Positions 48,001 to 59,400 are shown, numbered from the stretch's first letter. The stretch is 64,000 nt of DNA from Diplonema japonicum (GCA_964019335.1 OZ025718.1:1-64000); one strand, 5' to 3'. The notes: generated from the sequence alone by a model not told the origin. A program made the numbers and translations.

Positions 48001-50201
48001 AGAGCAAAGCTGGGAATGTCTTTAACATTTACGATAGTGACCAGGAATCTGCTGGACACCTTCTTATCACTGCCTCCTCTAGCTGTTCCACCGTTGTCCT
48101 GGCATGTGACCACCGCTTCTGTGCTGCCCTTAACGTTCGCTGCTGGGGTCATCACAAGCGCTCCGCGCGTATCGCCAAGATCCAGGTTTATCTTAGGGGC
48201 TCCTCCCAAGGGATGAAAAAGATCAGAGTTGTCGACGTCCACATTGCATAATATGCTCTGTGCTTCTTCATCTGGCTCAAACGGGCCTTTGGTTATATTT
48301 TGCAAAAACCACTTAATTTCGTTCCGCCCTGAGTCCTCAAAAACCTGCACAGGCTGTGTATGCATGACGAAGTCAGGCGCGTCGTTCACGGAGAGGATCT
48401 TGATATGGAGCTCGTGAGTCGGGCCTATATTAGGCGCGGGACCAGTGTCACTGATTGTGACATCGAAGTAGGTGTCTCCCACTTTGTTAGGCAGCGTCGT
48501 GAAAAAAACGTGTCCTGTGGCATCCACCTCTGGAGTGCCTGTGCTGGTGAAGATTGTCATGTCCCCTGATTTAGGCGTCACGGTGAAGACCAGTTCTTGA
48601 GCTTCACCTGTCTTCTCTCCTTCAGAGAAGACGCAGTTGTTGATAATACCTCCTATGCACAAGTTTGTAGCCCACGAGATTGGAGTCACAGGTTCGTCCT
48701 CCCATACCTGCACGACGCCCCCAGGCAGGAAGGACGGCAGGTCGTTCACTGGCACAATGGATATCACCAACGGTACCTCGTCCGACACCAGCGTACTGTG
48801 CGGTGCGGGTATCTTGTCCTCTAGCTTTACCTTCAGCGTAACCAGCTGGTGGAACGTGTTCGCATTTGCAAGTGGTTTGAAGCTCAGTCGTCCTGTCATG
48901 ACATCTATCGTCGGCTGCTGCTCGAACAGCCCCGACTGCGCTGGGTTCTCGTACGTGATGATGAAAGCTGTAAGCCCCTGCCCCGCGGACACCTCCTCGG
49001 GCGGGCCAGGGAGGATGTCCACGGCCCACAACTCGTCGTACAGGCCACTGTCCTCCTGGACGACGACAGAAGACTTCAAAGGTGTGAACACCGGTGGGTC
49101 GTTGACCTCCGTGATGGTGACAGTGATGTACTGTGTGGGGAAGGACATGGGAGGGTGCCCTCCGTCGGTTAGTGTCACAGCGATAGAAACGACACCCACC
49201 TTATTGGGGGCAGGCACGTAGCACAGAGAAGCAGTCGTGTCGCCCTGCGAGTGGAGGATGTAAGGAGGTGTCGTGAAGAGCGAGGTTTGTGGAGTGGTGA
49301 TGCTCCAATAGACAGGCTGGTAGTCGGGCTGCATGAAGCCCTCCCCGGGGCCTGGGGTGATGGATGTGGCCCAGCGGTCATGGCAGGTGGCCTGGTCTTC
49401 AGGTGAGGTCACGTCGCCCCTGTGGTTGAAGGAAGGGGGGTCGTTGACAGGGAGCACTTCGATCCAGAAGTACTGCGGGTCGCTGTTTGTGCAAATGGCA
49501 GGGTTGCAAGGAACCTCCACACATTTGTTGCCCATGGGGTCAAGGGGGGGGCCGTCGCAGACAGGGCGTTCGTATCCATCATCAACGGCGATGACTTCGA
49601 CAAGGGCCTTGCCGTACTGGTTGGGGGCGACAGAGAAGTGCAAGCTGCCTGTTGTGATAGGGGATCCGGTAGTGCCGCCGCACTTAGATGTGGAACAACC
49701 GATGATGTGCGGCTGGGCATCGAAGAGGAGGTTGTTGTCGTTGGTGACCTTGAACCGCACGCTCTGCGTGAAGCCGTTGTTGTCGTTGATGTCGATGACG
49801 TACTGGTCGCCATCGAGGTACACACCGCTGTCTTCGTAAACAGTCACATCCATGCCCCTCACAAGGAAGGAAGGGTTGTGGTTCCCTGTCACTGCAGGGT
49901 TTGACAAGAACACGTGAGACAGCGGCTGTGCGGCCCTACTCGCTGAAGAGTGGCCCACCTCAACACCATCTACACACACATGCAGCTCATGCAGCTCGCT
50001 CCCTTCCCCTCCCCGCCTAACTATCATTTCACTGTACCCCGTTTTTACATACACAGCATTGCTGTGCTCATCCCCACACACACTCACCTTCCCACTCCCG
50101 GGCACGAATACCACTATGCCTTCTGCTACATAGCTGTAGTCATAATACTTGGTCATCCCTGCCTCTACAAGCAGGGTGAATGTCATCACCCATGGGAGCA
50201 T
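45003..50201 (-). CDS. Giant cadherin-like multi-pass membrane protein with zinc-ribbon tail
   Basis: One uninterrupted exon of 1732 residues. A signal peptide (MLPWVMTFTLLVEAG) is followed by a large ectodomain with at least six cadherin/VCBS-like beta-sandwich repeats. The repeats end in the motif P-V-N-D-x-P-x-F and begin with EDSG/EDxP (VNDPPSF, VNDPPVF, VNDLPSF, VNDAPDF, VKDIPSF, VNDAPTM), suggesting calcium-bound adhesion domains. From about residue 1370 there are 8-10 membrane segments (WLLAALVLSVLSTVLAMAA; AVLAVLILGAHFVIVCA; VLVVICDVLLVMTAVVLL). The cytosolic C-terminus ends in a CHYC...CHAC zinc ribbon. It may be an adhesion or mechanosensory receptor; no ortholog is claimed. The start is 9 nt after a CACATCAG acceptor. 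Confidence 0.85.
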   Translation of the reverse strand: MLPWVMTFTLLVEAGMTKYYDYSYVAEGIVVFVPGSGKVSVCGDEHSNAVYVKTGYSEMIVRRGGEGSELHELHVCVDGVEVGHSSASRAAQPLSHVFLSNPAVTGNHNPSFLVRGMDVTVYEDSGVYLDGDQYVIDINDNNGFTQSVRFKVTNDNNLLFDAQPHIIGCSTSKCGGTTGSPITTGSLHFSVAPNQYGKALVEVIAVDDGYERPVCDGPPLDPMGNKCVEVPCNPAICTNSDPQYFWIEVLPVNDPPSFNHRGDVTSPEDQATCHDRWATSITPGPGEGFMQPDYQPVYWSITTPQTSLFTTPPYILHSQGDTTASLCYVPAPNKVGVVSIAVTLTDGGHPPMSFPTQYITVTITEVNDPPVFTPLKSSVVVQEDSGLYDELWAVDILPGPPEEVSAGQGLTAFIITYENPAQSGLFEQQPTIDVMTGRLSFKPLANANTFHQLVTLKVKLEDKIPAPHSTLVSDEVPLVISIVPVNDLPSFLPGGVVQVWEDEPVTPISWATNLCIGGIINNCVFSEGEKTGEAQELVFTVTPKSGDMTIFTSTGTPEVDATGHVFFTTLPNKVGDTYFDVTISDTGPAPNIGPTHELHIKILSVNDAPDFVMHTQPVQVFEDSGRNEIKWFLQNITKGPFEPDEEAQSILCNVDVDNSDLFHPLGGAPKINLDLGDTRGALVMTPAANVKGSTEAVVTCQDNGGTARGGSDKKVSSRFLVTIVNVKDIPSFALPSSVIVKEDSAPFGHLLYLVATDITAGYQEDDAEYVTFEVTSYDTRIFDVLPQISPEGTLTFTLKANANGAAQSGVVAVDRVKADNSTGLRSNTSTLNITVVPVNDAPTMTLNKTTISHNLLNIAAPVRVPVCYDPQCIISVKDVFDEISVGPLDEVETQTLSLSVEVPAAATAYVSNVSVSGSTSRYAHPAAYGGKDLVFVMKKSDAQDILPHDTKLVVVATDGQIENNKTIISLLFELYHPLVLPEYPTQLVVSQQPVVERDRVVAEFQLQNDLHNVHEDTATLKVDSYNLLTAETAHFMTLTPFLPLGVFPVSADGLPPSTYHLIATATLSNNKVLTTKSTVFTVQNQLVTAVPYRNTTAVPSFNEYYMRTEDLYIDLTATDNTWNTAAAVGVACGVHGYNSEVPCSGTLVQDNVIRVSLPQNENFNISVDTKLEVTLPLNFFSNDSNAFDRVLTVPMLASPVVDVEGAMTTARDVRTREVTFKLLVEGATWTPQAPSEVKGSLSSSYAGPNGYTSRDGLLSIGKESNKVLVAVLGPDPLYNPTETEVLSLDEVLLAPALSTLTIPPEVRINNITIGIAGELAAEAEQCSGGKGWLLAALVLSVLSTVLAMAASFCSSATIAAGPPLAAAMAMGFAVSCDGSLSRVQEGIEWVINWGVNPAYHAVLAVLILGAHFVIVCAHTALSGTSLRVSSVFLMFPNLSATPFMYLTCGVLFYAVRDTEPAPLVGGIACACALGGLWLYATEKAVRGNSAAVEDVKASKRLMSGKQWVGNTVKMHGIVFQYLLGDYLRWSYVEYLLIMASIVLAGLDDAKVPRLVFIAVCWFIHAVGSSVIGARLWHGEAVLVVICDVLLVMTAVVLLHLYATSSNEKGSYWQTELASGLLIVYLVCHGVLCVACLLNMWSLVTKKKEPHKTLYDYRPPPQRSAVPPPNPIAATFADPTQEAVKEAAPIPSTTDVDLDMDTASTGTTCHYCFTPMLGTYCHACGNTNKYTDA

Positions 50202-50784
50202 TGTGCATTCCTGATGTGTTATGTGAGGTTTTGTAAAGGGGGGGGGGGGGGGACGAATGCAAAAAAGGTTGTACTTCAGGATCTGCCTCGTTTGCCACAT
50301 TCTTTTTTATCTCCCGTTAACTGTGTTGCGGTAGGCACGAAAAGTGCCTTTGGCCACATGCAACAATTGCATGATGGGCCAAGGACGGATTCATATACAG
50401 AAAAGAAATCGACATCCCCCCCTTTTTTTTTCTGTTTTTCTTTTTTTTTCTTGTTGAAAAGAAAAGATAGAACCACAAGATGACGTCGTCTCGGGCAAGT
50501 ATTCGAAAGGAAAAAGGAAAAAAAAAAAAAAAAAAAAACATACACACAAACTCACATGCGGTTATTTGTCCCTACTTTGTAACCTAAGGCCAGCCAGTCA
50601 GAAACATGAGTCGAATCTTTTCTTAAACTGACAAAAAAACACGAGGTTTTTAAAAGATGAGATGAAAAGTGAAGAAAGAAAAAAAAAATTAAATATTCAC
50701 AGCTTTTAAAAATACACTTACTTCTCCTTTTGGTGATAGTAATATTTGTCATTCTTTCTTTTCTTCTTCTTCTTCTTCTTTTTC

Positions 50785-50817
<33 letters not shown>

Positions 50818-51528
50818 CGCCTTTTCCTTGCCCGAGTGCCCCATATCCCCTTCCGTTTCTCGTCGGATGCAGAGGAGTCAGAGGGGCAGATCGGGGAGGG
50901 GAAAAGAAGGAAACGTTGATAAAAAATCGATCTCTTAACGTTAAGGCGACAAGTCAAACAGCGCTCAGTACGTCCACCACAGTTCTCCAAGTGTACCATA
51001 AGTGCTCGGGGGGAGGGGGCGTGCAGTCGAACGACACATTGGACATGGCGTGCCTGGTCCCCGTTTCCTTGCGGTAGGTCTGTCTGTGCCTGTGACAGTT
51101 GCTCTGCAGCTTAGTGCAAATAAAAATAGCTGATAACAGCCGGGCCAAAGTATCGAGCAACCGTCGCCCTGACACAGACCTTCCTGTAAATGACTCGCTT
51201 AAGGGGAGTGTCGTTACGCACCTAGACCCGGCCAAAGGTCTTACTGTCCCTTTATTTAAAAAAAAAAAAGGAAACTAAAGAACACCACACAATAAAAAAG
51301 AGAGATATTTAAGGGTACCTGCGATATGTGGCAGGGTGCCAAAAAAAAAAAAAAAAAAAGAAATATGAGGGCTAGGCTAAAGAGAAAGTTGAATATGTGT
51401 TTGCACAATTCGTAAGCATTGAGAATGAAAAAAGAGGAACTAAAAAAGATGTCTTTGAAGGGAACCTGCAGTATGTGACAGGATCGCCTGGAAAAAAAAA
51501 AAAAAAAAGACCTTATGGACCTTTTGTA
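50202..51528. other. Low-complexity spacer
   Basis: Contains a G run (50239-50252), two poly(A) tracts (50518-50538, 51341-51359) and a long T run (50788-50817). No gene supported. Confidence 0.45.
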
Positions 51529-53310
51529 TCACTCAGCCATGTACATGAAGCGATCAGTCACAACATTCTCATCCATTCCCAACAGGGATGGGAGACCGTG
51601 GAAGACGCATGCCGGAAGGATATTACCCGTGTTGGGGGAGGCTGCCAGCCGCATAGCGATGAAGTTAGCCAGGACGGGGTTTGCTTTTTTGATGTGGTGC
51701 TCAAGAATCTGTGCCTCAGAAGCTGTAAGCAGCCCTGCCTCTTCCATCTTACCAAACTGGACGACCATAGGCGTGCAAGGCACGGGGTAGTCCGAGCCAT
51801 AAATAAGCCTGTGGTGTATGTTTGCCTGATCCAGTACTTTCACGAAGTAAGGCAACCGCTTGAAGCATGTCAGTGCGGAGATGTCTGCGAACAGCAGGTT
51901 CTCGTACTTCACATCGCGCATCAACCGCAGGAAGAGGTCGAAGCACGGTACCCTGTGGCGCTTCTTGCTGTCCAAGTCGACTGCCGTTCCATCGCTTGCA
52001 CAGTGCGACAGTATGACGCGGACACCCCTGTCGAGAGCCTTGCGCAGAAGCAACGGGTTCCCCAGGTCGTCGTCTACACCACAGAACGTCACAGAAGATT
52101 CGGCACCCACGTGGCATAGGAGCGTCATGCTGAGCTCGCGCATTGCCTCGTAGAACGGTACGCACAAAGGTGACGACGGGTCGATGAATTGTGAGTTGGG
52201 AAGCCACTTCACCATCCGCACACCAGCATCCCTGCACCTCCTCAGCGCCTGTACTGCGTCCTTTCTGTACGGGTGAACAGAGCACGCTGGGATCATGTCA
52301 GGGTACTTCCTGCACTCGGAGATAACATGGTCGTTCGGGACGTACATTGCAGTCTTCTTCGGAAGCATCTTCCCCGCCTCGCTGTACACCGCGTCCATGG
52401 GGAGCAGCACCGTCTTCACCATGCGCGAGGGAACCAACTTTGCGATCCCGCCGTTCAGATGCGACAGCCTGCTGACCATCTCGTAGTCGAGCCCGTCCTG
52501 CGAGAGGTCCGACACACCGAGGCCCTTCATGAAGAGCATTTGTTTGATTTTATTGACCGGGTGGAGCCAGGAGAAGGCGTCTTGATGGATGCAGCATCCC
52601 GTGACGCTCCTCTGTATGCCGACACAGTGAGCGTGGAAGTCGTAGATGGGTGTGCTGCCCAGGCCTTTGAGGGCCTTTTCGATGATGGGGAGTGTGATGT
52701 CGGAGAGGGGCTTCTTAGCGTCGAGGGTGAAGTTATCGTTGACAGGAGTGCAGAGAGGAGAGAGGGGGATGTCTTCGGCCGTTAGAAGGAAGTCCTGCAG
52801 GTTGGAGGGGTACTGGGTGATGATGTCCTCGTCGGAATCGTCAGGGTTTGCAGAGACGTTGGTGAGCTGCTCGAACATGTTGAGGCAGTCCTCGTGGGTG
52901 CCGGTGATGATGGTGATGGACTCCTCTGCCGTGTCGAACCACAGCTTCGAGTAGAGAAGAGACGAGATCCCGAGGTAGCCTCTTTTGTGGTCTAACATGA
53001 CGTACTCCCACTTGTGGATGCTTGCATGGCTTCGTGTGACCCATCCGGGTAGCACCTTTCCTATCTGTTCCACCATTTTCATATCTTCCTCTTTTAGCTC
53101 CCCCTTGTGGACCATCCCCATGTATATCTTCTTAGCCGTGCCTGAGCCTCCCAAGTATATTACTCGGCTCTCCTTTTCAGTGTCTAGCCAGACCTTGTTC
53201 AGTAGTAAGCTACTCCAGCCGAGGTATACCATCTTCCCGTCAAGCGTTGTCTCTGACACTGAGATGATAGATGCATGCCTGCAGCGGACTGCATCCGGTA
53301 GGCTTGACAT
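51529..53310 (-). CDS. Amidohydrolase (TIM-barrel) with duplicated N-terminal motif
   Basis: 593 residues. The C-terminal 370 residues are an Amidohydro_2-type metal-dependent hydrolase: YDFHAHCVG (HxH), CSVHPYRKD, RMVKWLPNSQ, LLCHVGAES (His), VILSHCASDG (His) and LIYGSDYPV (Asp). The substrate is unknown. The N-terminal 190 residues are not part of that fold. They contain two copies of a 30-40 residue motif, MVYLGWSSLLLNKVWLDTEK near residues 27-46 and RGYLGISSLLYSKLWFDTAE near 110-130. The start is 5 nt after a CACATCACAG acceptor. Confidence 0.88.
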   Translation of the reverse strand: MSSLPDAVRCRHASIISVSETTLDGKMVYLGWSSLLLNKVWLDTEKESRVIYLGGSGTAKKIYMGMVHKGELKEEDMKMVEQIGKVLPGWVTRSHASIHKWEYVMLDHKRGYLGISSLLYSKLWFDTAEESITIITGTHEDCLNMFEQLTNVSANPDDSDEDIITQYPSNLQDFLLTAEDIPLSPLCTPVNDNFTLDAKKPLSDITLPIIEKALKGLGSTPIYDFHAHCVGIQRSVTGCCIHQDAFSWLHPVNKIKQMLFMKGLGVSDLSQDGLDYEMVSRLSHLNGGIAKLVPSRMVKTVLLPMDAVYSEAGKMLPKKTAMYVPNDHVISECRKYPDMIPACSVHPYRKDAVQALRRCRDAGVRMVKWLPNSQFIDPSSPLCVPFYEAMRELSMTLLCHVGAESSVTFCGVDDDLGNPLLLRKALDRGVRVILSHCASDGTAVDLDSKKRHRVPCFDLFLRLMRDVKYENLLFADISALTCFKRLPYFVKVLDQANIHHRLIYGSDYPVPCTPMVVQFGKMEEAGLLTASEAQILEHHIKKANPVLANFIAMRLAASPNTGNILPACVFHGLPSLLGMDENVVTDRFMYMAE

Positions 53311-56300
53311 GCTGCCTGTGATGTGTGATTTTATTGCAAAGTGGAAGATATCTGAGAAAAAAATAAAGTATTAGAAAGGAAGAGAAGAAAAAAAAAAAAG
53401 AAAGAGTGTGTTAAGTTTTCGGTCGGTTCAAAAAAAGTGAAAAAAGTGAGGGGGGGGGGGGGGGGTCCTCTTATATTCCTCCAAACACTCATATGGAGAA
53501 AATGAGTGTGTTTTGTTCGCAAACTGGACTTCTTTTTTAGAAATATCTAGGATTCTTTTTTAACAGCAGGCATAAAATAAAAGAAAAAAAATAAAATAGA
53601 CCCCGTTCAGCAGTTTCAAATGTGATCTGGTTGATGCCTTCTCATCCAAAATCACACCATAAATACGTCCCCACCTTCCCGTTTTCTTTTTTTCTTTTTG
53701 TTCGGCGGTGTTTTTGGCAGAGAGTGTCACCATACCAAAAGCCGAAGTGGAGATTAAAAAAAAAAAAAAAAGGTAAAGGAACAAAAATCAAAGGTACACG
53801 CCACACTGAGTTGAAGGGGTTTTCTTTTTTTTTTCTCGATTGTTTTCATAGTTTTTCTTCTTTTTCTTTCCTCTTCTCATTTGTTTGAAATTTTCTTTTC
53901 CTCCCTATTCCTTCAAAGCAGCCGCAGCATCCACATAAGAATGGAAACATAAAAAAAAGAAAAAAAAAGAGAAGAGAAAAAAAAGAGAAAAATAGGTGCA
54001 CTCGTGAACGAAAAACAGGGGGGGTGTCTGCAAGCTATCTTTGCTAGGAATAATGAAGAATAGAACTTTAAAAAAAAATTAAAAGAAACTTCTCACTTTT
54101 CTTTCTTCTTTTCTTCTCTCATACACTTCTACCTGAGTTTTTTTTTTTTTTTTTTTTTTTGCCAGCTACCGTTCAAAAAGTCAGAATAGGTAAACATGGT
54201 ACAAGTAACATAATATATTGCAAGTAAAAAAAAAAAAAAAAAAAAAAAAACTGACTTGCAGGAAAAAAGCGTAGAGCATATGGTTTTTCGAACCATCTTA
54301 CTTAGGTAACTGTAGGAATGGGGGGGGAGGGGGGGGTGACAAATGGATCAAGGTGTGTACTTTCTTATAAGGAAAGCATCCTTTTTTCTGTAATGAAACA
54401 GAAAAGAATGAAATGAAACTCGTTTGGACAGGGGAAAAAAAAAAGAAGAAGAGAGGCTTCAGAAAGAATCAGGTCAAACGAATTTACTACAAATTATCGA
54501 AGGCGCATTTCTTTTTTTTTTTTCCCTTCTAGTTTTCTTTTTTTTTTTGTTTGTTTGTGTGCAAAAATCCCAACAGGTCTTTGTTGCGAAATATGGGAAT
54601 ATGGACAACGAATAATTTAAACTTTTTTTTAAAAAAATGCGGATTTTTGGGGTTTTAAAAAAAAAAAGAAATATAGAGAGCCACTAATTGCATGCTAGCA
54701 GGATATACTTCCCAAGCCTTTCCCACTGGCTAACAAAATGAAGAGAAGAAGGGGAGGGAGGGGGGATGACAGCACTGCCGAAAAAGAGGACAGGCCGCTG
54801 TGTGTACGTGCCTGGGTAGAAATCTGGAGAAGGTTTCTAAACCCCCACAAACACGTGGCCACACCATTCCCCCCTTATACAGACAAAAAAGTCGTTAAAA
54901 AGAAGAAGAAAAAAAGAATGAAAAGAAGGAAGGAAGAAAGGAAGGAAACTCGCTAATAGGAAGGAAAAAAAAAAAGAGAGAGAGACTTATGCATACCCAC
55001 ATTGAGGGATACGCCCATCTGCACGCACAACGGGGGTCTTTTTCGTTTCTTATCTTTTTGCAGGAGGGGGGGAACACTTTTTTTCCCTTTTTTTTTCCTC
55101 ATCTTATTCTTTTTCTTTCTTCGTTTTTTTTTTCCCCCACCCTCTTAATTATTTACCTAAAAAAAAAAAAAAAATGAAAGCAGTCAGATCGGTGAGCGAT
55201 TACTTGACCACACAACTTAAAGAGCAACAACAAACTCACACAACAAAGCCACGACAAATGTCTACAGTAAAAAAAAAAGAAAAAAAGAAATTCGGTTTCA
55301 CGCTCCGGAAAAGCCGCTCTCTTAATGTAAAACACGACGGAAAGATAAAAAAAAAAAATGGATCTTACAAAAATGACTATATGAGCTCGTCCGGACGGAA
55401 ATGTCAACACTTCTTTGGGCACCTCTGAAAATTTCTTGTTTTGATTATTTGAGCAAAAAAAGGGCAGCATGAAACCATAGGAAGATGACATACATGGTGT
55501 ACATGACGCCGTTCTTTCAATTGCGATGCTTGTTTTGCCATGAGGGTGGCAGGCTTTGCAACCGGCTGCCCCCGGGAAGCGAAAAATAGAGGTCAAAAAA
55601 ACGGCGAAAAATGTTTAAAATGCAATTTTATTGCTTAAAATGCAGCATCTAGGGTGCATAAAATTGGTGTTCAAGCGCACTTGTGACCCCTGGGTACAAC
55701 CCAGGGTCGGGTTGCTGTTAAAAAGTACTTAGCGAAAAATATATGGTGTTGTATAGCCCCCGAAAATCCGGTTTTTTTACACCCTATTTTTTGGCTTTTT
55801 TTTCTGCGTCCATTCTTCCTGTCGCTTTTCACGGAAAAACGAAAATAAAAAATGGAGTCCGGGTTATTTGTAACTTCCAAATTGAATCGTTTGCCAAAAA
55901 CCATTCTAAAAAACATGTTTTTGCACGTGCGTTTTAAAAATAAAACAAACGGCGAGCATTTTGACCTATATGGTGTTCAAGCTTAGACTGCATTTCTGCA
56001 CACAAAGTGGTGTCGGACTACTCTTTTACTTAGAAATCTAACGGGGGTTTTTCGCCGCATAAGAGGGTCTTTTGTTGACATTTTTTTCGGACGAGCTCAT
56101 ATTCTTCCGAAGTCACGGCGTTGGGTTGCGGCTCGCTTTTTTAAACAAGAAAAGGGGGCTACTTTTCTTTAATACCATATTTACTATAATTGAAAGTGCT
56201 GCTATGAAACATTGAGAACATTGAGTGCAAAAAATCTAAAGAAAGAAATGAGCCCACTCAAATTGGGGGAATTTCTTCCCCCTCTGTGAGCAGTGTGGAG

Positions 56301-56482
56301 TCGTATAGGGGAAAAAAAAATAATAATAATTCACAACTATGTTAAAGCAAACGACTCTTTCAAGAAAAAAAAAAAGAGGGAAACAAGAAAAAAAAACAGT
56401 GGGGACCCACCCCCTCCTTTTTTCTCCCAACATTTTTTTTTCCCCCCTTTTTCTGCAGCTACAAAAAAAAAAAAATTATACT
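53311..56482. other. Long low-complexity spacer
   Basis: 3.2 kb rich in A/T homopolymers (for example 54139-54161 T, 54227-54250 A), a G run (53450-53466) and GA tracts. Apart from the MITE-like element at 55379-56102 I see no gene on either strand. Confidence 0.5.
55379..56102. mobile_element. MITE-like element, 0.7 kb
   Basis: Inverted ends of about 30 bp (55379-55410 and 56074-56102) share ATATGAGCTCGTCCG, then after a short variable gap AATGTCAACA. No coding capacity. The interior has a short direct repeat TGGTGTTCAAGC (near 55664 and 55971). The outer bases give no clear target duplication (possibly AT). Unrelated in sequence to the two elements at 2.7-7.1 kb. Confidence 0.65.
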
Positions 56483-59400
56483 TCAAATGAATGAGAGTTT
56501 AGAGTTCAGGGTGGCCCTTCGTAGCCGTTTATAATTAGGCGCGCGGGGCGAACGAGGCGAAGGTGTGGTGTCGGCAAGCGCGTCGTAATCGGAGCTACCG
56601 ACCCTTTTGTAGGATTCGTTGAAAATGTTACCAGTAGTGCGTGTTCTTCTGGAATGTCGCAAAGGCGAGGAAAAGGGTGAAACAAGACTAGACGAGGGCA
56701 CACTGCCCAACAGCGACCGGGAACTACGCTGCACGTGGATAGCTTCGGGGAGATCGGCGCCTGACTCTTCTCCCAGCTTCACGTCAATGAGGTTTGCGGT
56801 GCCGTCGCTCTCAGAGGCCTCGTATTCGTTCATTACTATGTCTTCGACAGACTTCTCCTGATGGCCGTGTCTGACCGCCTTCCTTGTACCCTCTCTGCGA
56901 CCGATCTTCATGTCAGCAATGTAGAAGCACATGTCGTAGATCGCCTTGAAAAGCAACAGTACCGCCGTGATGAGCAGGAACAACCCCGACACATTCGTCA
57001 AGGATGAGATGAGCGATGCATTGCTCTCCTCGTCCAGTGCGATCGCAATGCTCATGAACAGCACCGCACACGTCATCATCAACGCCATTGCCGTGGCTAC
57101 TATGTTGTCTAAGATCGACATGTACGGCTTGAAGTACACAATCGCCAGTAAGAATATTGTTAAAAAGAATGTGATGAACGAGTTGCGCACGTGGCACGCA
57201 ACAGTCGAACGAGGCTTCCATGCGCTGAAAACGCTCAGGCTCAGTATGTTCGTCATTTCCATCAATATGAACCAATGCAAGCCTTCCTTGTACTGCTCAA
57301 AGACCACACCGTAGCTCTCCACAAAGTAGTCATCTGCGTCGTCAGAGGCTGTTACCCAGATCTTGTCCCCGAACGCGCTTTGGTACGCAGTTCGCTTCCA
57401 CCCCTGCAGTACCTCCACGTCTTGTTTCTTAACGAACGATGTGTTGTTCCCGCCCAACAGCTGCACGGTGCCTGTTTGTTGAACCAGTCTGGGATCATCG
57501 ACAGTGCACCCCTTGAAGGCGGATTTCCTAAGCACTACACAGTATAACACAACGGGTGCTGATAGACACATTGAGAAGTAGACCCACCCCACAAGAGCGC
57601 ACAGCATGTCTGCCCTCTTGAACTCAAAGGTCATGTTCGATGCAGACAAGCTGATCCCCTGGTACAGGAACATGAACGGGACGAAAGCTAGCCCTGGGTA
57701 TTTCACGTTCCCTGCCGCCCGCAGCACCTCGATCTTCATCACGTAGTGCAGAACGTACTTCGCACACCTTACGGCAAGCAACACAAAGAAGATGATAGCC
57801 GTGTCAAACAGCACTGCGCCTAGGAAGAACCTGTGCGGTGTTGTCCCCAGCCCCTCTTGCACGGGATGGAACTCCCAGTCCAGTGGCTCTGATTCTGTAA
57901 GATCGATGTCCTCGACGGCGCACTTCAGATTAGCAATGATGCGGATCTTGCCTGCGTTCGACGATGCAACGCCACCTTTCGTGACACCGCCCACCACGGC
58001 GGCCCCCGCACCCGGGATGACAACGGATTCAATTTTCTTTTCCATGTCAGGCGCTAGCTGCGTGATGTTCGATACAGGAGGCGCTGGTGTGGGAATATCG
58101 GTGGCTGCCAGTGTGGGGATAGCAGTTGGAGGTATTGTTGCAGGAGCGAGTGTGCCTGGTGCTGCTGTGGGAACTGCTGTGTCAGGGGCAAGTGTATTAG
58201 GCGGTGAAGTGGGAATTGCTGTGTTGGGTGCGGGGGTTGCAGGTGATGGCGTGGGCACTGCAGTGTTGGGAGCAGGCGAGTCAGGTGCAGAAGTGGGAAT
58301 CGCTGTTGCAGGTGCAGGTGTTGCAGGGGCAGACGTGGGAGCTGCTGTGGAAGGTGCGATTGTTGCTGGGGAATACGTTTTTGGTGCTGACGTGGGAATC
58401 GCTGTTCGAGGTGCTTGCGTTTCAGGAGCTGGCGTGTCTGGGGACGCTGTAGGAGCTGCCGTTGCAGGTGCTAGTGTTGCAGGAACTGGAGTGTCTGGTG
58501 CCGATGTAGGAACTGCCGTTGCGGGTGCTAGTGTTGCAGGAACTGGAGTGTCTGGTGCCGATGTGGGAACTGCCGTTGAGGGTACCAGTGTTGCAGGAGT
58601 AGGCGTATCAGGAACTGAAGTAGGAGCTGCCGTTGCGGGTGCTTGTGTTGCAGGAGCCACAGTATCGGGTGCAGAGGTTGGAACTGCTGTTGCGGGCGCT
58701 TGTGTTGCAGGAGCTGTTGTATCGGGTGCAACAGTAGGAACTGCTGTTGCGGGTGCTTGTGTTGCAGGAGCCACAGTATCGGGTGCAGAAGTAGGAACTG
58801 CAGTTGGAGGCGCTAGGCTGATAGGAGTAGAAGTGTCAGGGGCGGGCGTGTTAGGGGCAGGTGTGTTCGGAGTGGGAGTATCTGGTGCAGGTGTGGCAGG
58901 GGCGGGTGTGTCAGGGGCAGGCGTGTCAGGAGCGGGAGTATCTGGTGCAGGTGTATCAGGGGCGGGTGTGTCAGGAGCCGGGGTATCAGGTGCTGGTGTG
59001 GCAGGAGCAGTAGTATCAGGTGCAGGTGTATCAGGTGCTGGTGTGTCAGGAGCGGGTGTGTCTGGAGCGGGTGTGTCAGGTGCTGGGGTATCAGGTGCTG
59101 GTGTGTCAGGGGCGGGCGTGTCAGGAGCGGGGGTATCAGGTGCAGGTGTGTCAGGAGCGGGAGTATCAGGTGCTGGTGTGTCAGGAGCGGGTGTATCAGG
59201 TGCAGGTGTGTCAGGGGCGGGCGTGTCAGGAGCGGGAGTCTCAGGTGCTGGTGTGTCAGGAGCGGGTGTGTCAGGTGCTGGGGTATCAGGTGCTGGTGTG
59301 TCAGGGGCGGGCGTGTCAGGAGCGGGGGTATCAGGAGCTGGCGTGTCAGGTGCAGGTGTGTCAGGAGCGGGTGTGTCAGGAGCGGGGGTATCAGGTGCTG

